A DNA stretch of 64,000 nt from Plantago ovata (taxonomy: Eukaryota > Streptophyta > Magnoliopsida > Lamiales > Plantaginaceae): the NCBI GenBank assembly GCA_028274465.1, contig CM051457.1, forward strand, positions 97,525,982 through 97,589,981. The letters run 5' to 3'. A model generated the notes under the pieces. That model had not been told where the DNA came from. It saw only the letters and a list, made by a program, of their open reading frames with translations, and did no database searches. This document shows, in pieces, positions 56,301 to 64,000 of this stretch; the stretch's first letter is position 1; the number at the start of each line of letters is the position of its first letter. The position numbers were made by a program, and so were the translations under genes.

Positions 56301-57576
56301 GCTGCCTACTATGATTATGAGATCTGGCAGATGGATGTAAAGACTGCCTTCCTCAATGGCAACCTTGAGGAAGCGGTCTATATGATACAGCCGGAAGGTT
56401 TTATTAGTAAAACCAGGCCAACTGCTGTATGCAAATTACAAAGATCCATCTATGGGCTAAAGCAAGCGTCAAGGAGCTGGAATATCCGCTTTGACGAAGC
56501 TGTCAAATCGTTTGACTTCATCAGAAGCAAGGAAGATCCCTGTGTCTACGCTAGGCACAGCGACAAGGGAGTCATTTTCATGATCATTTATGTAGATGAC
56601 ATTTTGATCATGGGAAACAATGTCTCTATGCTAGAAGAGACTAAAGTTTGGTTATCAAGTACCTTCTCGATGAAGGACTTGGGTGAAGAGAACTACATCC
56701 TAGGGATCAAGATCTTTAGAGATAGATCCAAGAGGATGTTAGGAATGACACAGTCCACCTACATCGACAAAATACTGAAGCGTTATAAGATGGACGACTC
56801 AAAGAGAGGCTTTCTCCCAGCTAGGCATGGGATTGTCTTATCAGTTAAGGATGGTCCTAAAACTGATGAAGAAAGAAATGCAATGAGTCGTGTGCCCTAT
56901 GCTTCGGCAGTAGGGTCTATAATGTATGCAATGAATTGCACCAGACCCGATGTGGCATATGCGCTTAGTGTCACTTGTAGACACCAACAGAATCCAGGAG
57001 TACCTCACTAGACTGCTGTAAAGAACATTCTTAAGTACCTTCGACGGACTAAGGAAATGTTCTTGGTGTTTGGTGGAGAACCAGAATTAAAGATGTCTGG
57101 TTATGTCGACGCTGGATTTGAATCAGATCCTGATGACTTTTGAGTCACAGACAGGATAAGTATTCAAATTGAACGGAGGAGCTATCTGTTGGAAGAGTTC
57201 TAAGCAAGCCATGATTGCTGACTCATCCACAGAAGCCGAGTACATTGCTGGATCAGAAGCTTCGAAAGAAGCTATCTGGATTTCAGAGTTCTTGAAGGAA
57301 TTGAGGGTTGTTCCTGCTCCCAGTCCAATAACGATTTATTGTGACAATACGGGCGCCGTCGCTCAAGCTAGGGAGCCTAGATCTACAAACAAGAACAAAC
57401 ATGTACTTAGAAAATATCACGTTATACGTGAGATTATAGATAGAGGACAAGTTAGTATAGAACGTGTCTCTACCACGGACAACGTGGCAGATCCTTTCAC
57501 CAAGGTCTTATTAGTGGAAGTCCACTTAAGACATTATGCTAATCTGGGTATTAGGCATAAAGGTGACTGGCTCTAG
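53371..57576 (+). pseudogene. Copia-2 gag-pol polyprotein, broken
   Basis: Gag starts at ATG 53371 (MASISLRAVLEKQ) and shifts frame near 53600. It shifts again near 54000 before the CCHC knuckle [14 protein letters not shown]. Protease (DTACGSHIC), the GAG-pre-integrase region and integrase ([30 protein letters not shown]) share one frame to a stop at 55933. RT runs from about 56205 (QMDVKTAFLNG, IIYVDDILIM) with a TAG after PGVPH at 57009. RNase H follows, with a stop near 57141 and a last open part at 57169-57576 (DSSTEAEYIAGSEA, YCDNTGAVAQ). The integrase and RT signatures fit the Tork/Angela branch. At least five lesions prevent expression as one protein. Confidence 0.87.
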
Positions 57577-57590
57577 TCCAAGTGGGAGAT

Positions 57591-59149
57591 TGATAGTGTA
57601 TATGTCCTAGAGACAGTCCTTACTAAGGGCATAGTGCCCTTATAGAGGGCATATATGTACTATTACACAAGTCAACGTAATATAATATATGTTTGTTGCT
57701 TTTACTATTGAGTATCACTTTCATATTTATATTACACCAGGCATGCAGCATGTCATATCTCTATTACTGTCTGTATTGATATTAAACATGTCCCCTCGGA
57801 TAGATGACCGATCACACAGATAGTGGGAGCTATGTGAGTTATCATCTATCCCAAACTCTCCCTAGTCGAGGTTCATCTCAGATGTAGGGGTCTGAATGAA
57901 CCAGATGAGACTAGTATGCGTGGAGGTTATACTTGTTGGAGCAAGTGTGAGCCGATCCCACGGTCACGGAACAGATTGTTGGACAATCGAGAAACGTTCC
58001 CATAACTGCACATAGTTGTTCGAAGAAGGATTATCGAACAATGGAAGTACCCACCGGACACTCCCATCGATGTATACTCTACACCGAAGTGTCTATGGGA
58101 ACCAGTAAGTTGTCGAAGTGATGCCAGTCGTCCTTTGTACTTACAGGACTTTATCATCACATTTGTTGAAGATGGAATCTCAATTAATTTGGAATTAATT
58201 GTGATTGATGGATTATAATTGATTTGGAATTAATTATAATATTTGGTGGCTCAATTAATGATTCGGAATTATTAATTGAATTGGCTAATTAATTGTATTT
58301 TATGTAAATACAATTAAAGATTATATTTTGGAAATATAATAGAGGTTTGATTTGAAAGGATATGTTAATTTAGACTTAACATATGCACTTGGGCAAAATC
58401 TACTTGGAGTTTGAATTGCCTTAGAACTATAAGTGGGTCCCAAAATTGGGACCCACCTACTGTCCCTGGGAGAGCGCGCGCGCGCATAGATGAGTAGGGG
58501 AAGGAGTTCGACTCTTTCCTCTATTAGAAGTCCAAGGGATAAGTTAGATTTTCCTGATTGAGTTTTAATTTGATTGGGAATGAATCTAGACTTGATATTG
58601 GTTTACTAGTGCGATAATAATTAGATTCTTATTCCTTTACGAAGTTTAATTGCTTATGCTTTAGGCTTCTATTGACTACTATATATAGTAGACTATTAGA
58701 GAGTTTTTTACATAGACTTTCACAGTTATTCTACCCAGTTTTCTTAGAGAAAATAAAAAGCTCTCCCCTCCTCTATAAGCCTCCACGCGCGCGCCACCTC
58801 TGCCGGAGGAATTGCCGCCCCGTCTTCTTGGTCACACAAAGAATATCCTAGCATTCTTCCGATAGGCTGTTCATCCGTGGATACCAAGGTTGAGGTTCTA
58901 GGAGCTGGAAACTAACTCTTATTGTCTTGCAGATAATCAGAGTATTGCAGATATCTTCGACTTCGGCGAAGAAGAAGATACACCGGATTATTACGAAGAC
59001 TTGGAAGCTGCTTTGGAAGTAAGGTTAGTCTTCTAATTGACGTGTTTATATATATACGACATATACATAATCAATTAACCTGTATGTTAAGAAAATTTTT
59101 GAAATTCCGCTGCGTACCCTAGGGGTAACTCTGACCGTATTTTCTTACA
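57591..59149 (+). repeat. Copia-2 3' LTR
   Basis: The LTR is 1559 bp, preceded by the purine tract AAGTGGGAGAT, begins TGATAGTG and ends TCTTACA. It includes a dyad GTGGGTCCCA/TGGGACCCAC (58433-58456), a CG dinucleotide run (about 58472-58484) and a TATA-like 'ctatatatagta' near 58680. Confidence 0.88.
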
Positions 59150-62100
59150 ATGAGGGCTCAAGAAGCTGAACTAAAGGCACGAATAGAGGCTTTGATAGCA
59201 TCTGTGAAAGAGAAAGAGCAAGAGATAGACCAAGAGCCTAGTGCCTTATGTGAAGAAATCCGTAACCATCGAGTTAACACCGAAAGAGGATTCCCTTCTC
59301 TAGATACCTATGATGGAACTACTTGCCCCACCAATTACCTGATTAAGTTTGGAACCAAAATGGATGCATATGGGCATGATTCCAAAACCAAAGCGTTAAT
59401 TTTCCCCGCTACTCATTCGAGAGATGCAATGGTGTGGTGGACAGGTTTGGAGAATGGGTCCATCAAGAACTACAAACAACTCAGCCAGGAATTCACCAAA
59501 AGATTCGAGAAGGCAATTAGAAGGAGGAGAGGAGTAAAGTACTTGGTGGAGATAGTACAGAAGCCCAAAGAAGACTTAAGAACTTTTTTGGACAGATTCC
59601 ATGAGGCATGTTGTCAGGTAGAAGATCACACCATAAAAGAGAGAAAGGAATATCTTTATGGAAATACTTCCAACGAGGAGTTCAGGAAACAACTTTCATA
59701 TTCTCGAACAGAGAATTACAAAGAGCTCGAACAATTTTGCCAGGACTTTTTGAGGGCTGAAGAATTTCAGAAGACTGTCCAAGTAAGAGCGAACTCTTCT
59801 AGAGAAAGGGAAAAAGATCACCAGAAAATAGAAAGAGACAATAAAAAACAAGCTCAGAATCACAATCACTCTAAGGGAAAGAAACCGGAGCAAAGGCACA
59901 ACTTACTCAAAGGGAGTATCCAGAGGAGTGAATTCAGGGATCAGAAAACTCCCCCGAGAGGAGGACCACCTACAAGACAAATATACTGATCTTAATAGGC
60001 CAAGATCCGACACCTTGCATACTATTATGACTAGGAATATTGATATTGAATGGCCTCCTCCCATCCAAGAGACAAGGAGAAATAAGAACTCTGATAAATT
60101 TTGCAAGTTCCACAAAGGAAAGGGTCACACAACGAAAGAGTGTTTCACTCTAAAAACCGAAATTGAGACCTTAGTTCGCCGAGGACAGCTTGCAAACTAT
60201 GTTGCAAAACATGAACCGTCGAGGCATGAGAGGACAGAGGCAAAAAGAGGTGAGGCTTCGGTACCTCCTCCACCTCCCACCCAAGGAGGATGGAAAGATC
60301 AAGAAGATCATGAACAAGACTATGAGAACTTGCCGGTGAATGACAGAATTTTTGCCCTCTCCATAGCGGGAGGACCGGCCAGAGGAGACTCAAGAAGTGC
60401 GAGGGACAAAACGGCTAGGGACCTTCTAGAGTACAACTCGAAGTATGGGGAAGTCGCTTCCCCAGGATCAAACATCATATCTTTTGACGATAGTGAGCTA
60501 CCGCTGAGAAGTGCTGGAATGGGAGGTATTCATGACCGTTGTGTTCCTTTGGTTGTTGCTCTTGACATTGCGAAGTTCACCATCGGACGCGTTCTAGTGG
60601 ATACAGGGAGTTCCGCCAACCTAATATTCACTGGAACTTTGAAAAGAATGGGAATAAACCCCCGCAAAGAAGGAATCAGAGAAGTTGCAAGGGCACTCGT
60701 CGGCTTCGAAGGACAACCGATCATTCCGATGGGGAGCCTGACCTTGCAGGTATCAATGGGGAAAAACCCCCAGAGAATCACCAAGAATGTTCACTTCGTA
60801 GTGGTCGACATGCCTTTTGACTATTTCGTGGTATTGAGAAGACCGGCGTTGTCTCAATTCAAGGCGGTGGTGTCGACTGTTCATAACAGGATGAAGTTTC
60901 CCACAAAGAGAGGAATTGGTCAAGAGATAGGAAACATTCAAGAAGCTTGGGCATGCTATAGCCTCTCAGCAAAGGCTGTCTCAAGCCCCCACATGAGAAG
61001 GGAAAATGCAACAGAGGTTGGCCCACCTATGAACACTTTCTTTTCAGTCCGTCACTCGAAAAGAAAATCCAAGAAGCCAAGCCCTATTCAAAGAAGAAGG
61101 AAAGCTTTGCAGAAAAAAGCAAAAGGACAGTTGGTAGGAGAAGTCAAAGAGCTAGAGGACTACAAAGTCATACCTCCAATATCTCCAGTTTCCAAAAAGA
61201 AGAAATTCTTTGAGGAAAACAAGATAGAAGCAAAGGAGACTTTGAAAGAAATCCAAGTGGTAGAAGGAGACCACGAGAAGGTCACCAAAATTGGGACAGA
61301 GATGACTTTGGAGGTTGAGATGAAACTTATCGAGTGTCTCAAGAGGAACAATGATATCTTCGCATGGAGTACTGAAGACCTCAAAGGAATCGACCCAAGG
61401 ATCGCAGTTCACCGTCTGAACGTTGATCCATCCATTACCCATATTCGGGAAACGCGAAGAGACTTCAGTGCAGAGGACAATGCCATCATTGAGACAGAAG
61501 TACAAAGATTGCTTAAGGCGGGTCATATCATAGAAGTAAGATACTCTGATTGGGTTTTCAATGTAGTCCTTGTGGAGAAAGGACCTGGCAAATGGAGGAT
61601 GTGCAACAATTTCACAAAACTCAACAAGTATTGCCCGAAGGATCCTTACCCACTTCCACGGATCGACCAGTTGGTTGATTCCACCGCGGGATGCGCTCTA
61701 TTGAGTTTCATGGATGCATACCAGGGGTTCTACCAAGTAAAAATGGCCAAAGAAGATGTTCTGAAGACAACCTTTTTTGCAAATGGAAATGTGTATTGCT
61801 TCAATGTGATGCCTTTTGGCCTAAAAAATGCTGGAGCAACCTACCAAAGGTTGGTTAATAAAATGTTCAAAGAAGAGCTTGGAAAGACAATGTAGGTATA
61901 TGTTGATGACATGTTGGTGAAAAGCAAGACAGAGGATCAACACATTACTCATTTGGACAGATGTTTCTCCATCTTGAGGAAGTACGGAATGAAGTTGAAC
62001 CCCGCCAAATGCACATTTGGAGTCAAAGGAGGAAAGTTTTTGGGTTACATGGTAACTGAGAGAGGCATTGAGGCAAATCCGGAAAACATCAAAGCTATTC

Positions 62101-64000
62101 TTGAGCTCCCACAACCTAAGACACTAAATGAAGTCCAAAAGTTGGTGGGAAAATCAATTTCCTTGAGTCGATTCATTTCGAGGTCAGCTGAAAAGAATCT
62201 CCCCTTCTTCAAAGTGCTGAGGAACAGTAGTCAATTTGAATGGACTAAGGAATGTGAGGAAGCATTTGAGAAGCTCAAAGAATACTTGATGATGCCACCT
62301 TTGCTCTCCAAACCGCAAGATGGTGAATCCTTATATCTCTACTTAGCAGCGGTTCCAGAAGCCATCAGCTCCGTGCTAGTGAGGATTCAAGGAAATGATC
62401 ACTTGCCAATTTACTATTTGAGTAAGGCGTTGAGTGGAGCAGAGACTCATTACTTGGATATCGAAAGGTTAGCTTTTGCCTTAGTTTATACAACAAGAAG
62501 ACTTAAGCCATATTTTGGATCTCACAAGGTGGTTGTACTCACTAGTCAACCTCCCAAATAAGTCTTGGGAAGGCCAGAGTTGTCAGGAAGACTAGCTAGG
62601 TGGGCAATCGAACTTAGTGAATTTGAAATTGACTATCAGGCTCCGTCAGCCAAGAAAGCTCAAGTTATAGCAGACTTGTTGAATATCCAAGGAAAGAACC
62701 AATGGAGGAAGATCCCAAGGGATCAGCAAGAGCAAACATGTTGGTAATAGGACCAAGACTCATTGGTTAGTCAGCGTTTCAGAGACTTAGAGGTGGCCCT
62801 AAAAGCCTTTCAAGAGGCAACGAGGAGATCACCATAGGAAAACGGGGAAGAAAACGTCCTTCAGAGACCGGGAAAGGCACAAAGGAGAGAAGAACCAGAT
62901 TCAATGAAGATGATCCTACATGCTGAGAAAGTTCTAAAGGAAAAGGAGACCGTCTCTCCAACACCAAAGAAACCATCTGACCAAGAAGAGGTTTGGGTGT
63001 TAGAAGTAGATGGATCATCTTCAGGAAAAAATGGGGGGATAGGAATTTATATCCTAAATCTCGGAGGAGCTGAACTTGAGTATGCGGTCACTCTGGGATT
63101 TAGTGTTTCTAACAATGAGGCCGAGTATGAAGCCATTCTCATAGGACTCCGCATGGCGAACGCTCTTCAAGTGAAAAAGATCAAAATCTTTACTGATTCT
63201 CAGTTAGCAGAAAAGCAAATTTCTGGAAAATGGAGCACAAAGAAGGATGCACTATCCAGTTATAAGTCTAAAATCCAAGAGGAGATGGCTCTGTTCGAAA
63301 AGTGTGAGATTGAAAATTTTTCAAGGGACCTCAATGGAAGCACAGATGCCTTGTCAAAATATGCATCTGCCTTACGAGGAATAGACACAAGAAACGTTAT
63401 TTTGATGAGAATCGAAAGTTCATCCGTCATGAACCAAGGGCTCAAAACCCTTCCAATCTTTTCAATCTCAACAACTCCTGGAACCAGCTGGATGCACCTA
63501 TTGACAGATTATCTCTTGAAAGGAAGCCTCCCGCAAGATCGTGTCGAAGCGAAGAGACTCAAAGCCAGATCATTGAAATACTTTATGAAGATTATTATCG
63601 GTATAAGTGGTCCTTCAAAGGGGCACACTTGAGATGTGCTAATGAGGAAGAAGCAAAGGCAATCTTGGATGAAGTACACAAAGGGAGTTGCGGAAACCAT
63701 TCAGGAGGAAGAACACTGGGTCAGAAAATATACCGCCAAGGATACTATTGACCAACATTGAGAGAGGATGCAACATCTTACGTAAAGAAGTATGAAGATT
63801 GTCAATACTTCGCTAGGACTTTTCATGCCTCAGCGAGGCCACTCATCCCAGCTACAATTACTTGTCCTTTTGATCAGTGGGGAATTGACATAGTGGGACC
63901 TTTTCCGAAAGGATCAGGGTAGAAGAAATTCATAATAGTGGTTGTGGAATATTTTAGCAAATGGGCAGAGGCTGAAGCACTAGCAACAATTTCTGAGAAC
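59150..64000 (+). mobile_element. Gypsy-2: Tat-lineage gypsy element, both ends outside or lost
   Basis: It begins abruptly in gag directly after the copia-2 LTR and runs off the right edge inside integrase. Its proteins are close relatives of gypsy-1 (for example the shared HRLNVDPSITHIRE and MDAYQGFYQVKMAK), but it lies in the opposite orientation. Confidence 0.85.
59150..64000 (+). pseudogene. Gypsy-2 gag-pol, broken and partial
   Basis: Gag (FPSLDTYDGTTCPTNYL) runs to 59989 and shifts frame near 59950. The next frame carries the KFHKGKGHTTKEC knuckle, protease (VDTGSSANLIF) and RT. RT is stopped by TAG at 61893-61895, just before the VYVDDML active site (GAG in gypsy-1). Further stops are TAA at 62559-62561 (CAA in gypsy-1) and TAA at 62745-62747. 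The second RNase H is open at 62904-63632 (DGSSSGKNGG, NEAEYEA, FTDSQLA), followed by a frameshift. Integrase fragments to the window end carry the HHCC region and WGIDIVGPFP with two more stops. These lesions are mostly point nonsense changes, as in true decay. Confidence 0.87.

Larger units (their letters stand above)
51189..59149 (+). mobile_element. Copia-2: Ty1/copia retrotransposon (Tork/Angela-like), 5' LTR truncated
   Basis: It consists of a 567-bp piece of the 5' LTR, an initiator-Met primer site, a 1.6-kb leader, gag-pol and a complete 3' LTR. The two LTR pieces are the same length and differ at about 15 positions by eye (about 97% identical), so the insertion is fairly young. It sits in the gag of gypsy-2. 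The right-hand five bases after the LTR are ATGAG; the left partner is lost. Confidence 0.85.

Overview
This window is plant nuclear DNA, most likely from a eudicot. It holds spliced genes with GT-AG introns, a CC-NBS-LRR resistance gene, a secreted 8-cysteine lipid-transfer-like protein, and a dense nest of plant transposon families (MULE, CACTA, PIF/Harbinger, Ty1/copia, Tat-type Ty3/gypsy, LINE, SINE). I cannot name the species. Only three host genes are visible: the lipid-transfer-like gene (22.5-22.8 kb), the resistance gene (23.3-26.2 kb, one frameshift) and a seven-exon 2-oxoglutarate/Fe(II) dioxygenase (29.4-34.0 kb). All three are on the minus strand and sit in a 12-kb island between transposon blocks.

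Left block, 1-12.35 kb: a large Mutator-like element with two convergent genes. A ULP1-type SUMO-protease-like gene runs rightward (3.84-8.36 kb) and a three-exon MURA-like transposase runs leftward (12.06-9.00 kb). A second, indel-rich copy of the transposase lies at 1-3.19 kb against a 100-N assembly gap. The whole element is filled with an interspersed decamer, GCTAGTTTCA, always on the plus strand. It occupies introns and intergenic DNA and even codes an ETR/ETS-rich stretch of the transposase. The same decamer fills an otherwise non-coding element at 27.5-28.7 kb with related ends.

Copia-1 block, 13.46-22.27 kb: a decayed Ty1/copia element. Its reverse-transcriptase/RNase H region is split by a solo LTR (17.03-19.59 kb, 5-bp target duplication). 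That LTR carries a further inverted-end element with a palindrome array and a nested 42-bp hairpin. The copia 3' LTR is split by a poly(A)-tailed retroposon.

Gene island, 22.4-34.1 kb: the last intron of the dioxygenase contains a 985-bp PIF/Harbinger-type element that has captured the start of a BolA-family gene and part of a second gene.

Right block, 34-64 kb: an LTR fragment, a palindrome array, a tRNA-derived SINE and a 5'-truncated LINE lead into a nest. The nest contains Tat-type gypsy-1 (minus; intact pol with a second RNase H, and a spliced antisense extra ORF), a CACTA deletion derivative, a Ty1/copia element (copia-2) and Tat-type gypsy-2 (plus, running off the right edge). The left halves of all these elements are missing at one junction near 38.6 kb.

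Many reading frames are broken by single-base changes in homopolymers. Part of the apparent pseudogenisation may therefore be sequencing error.
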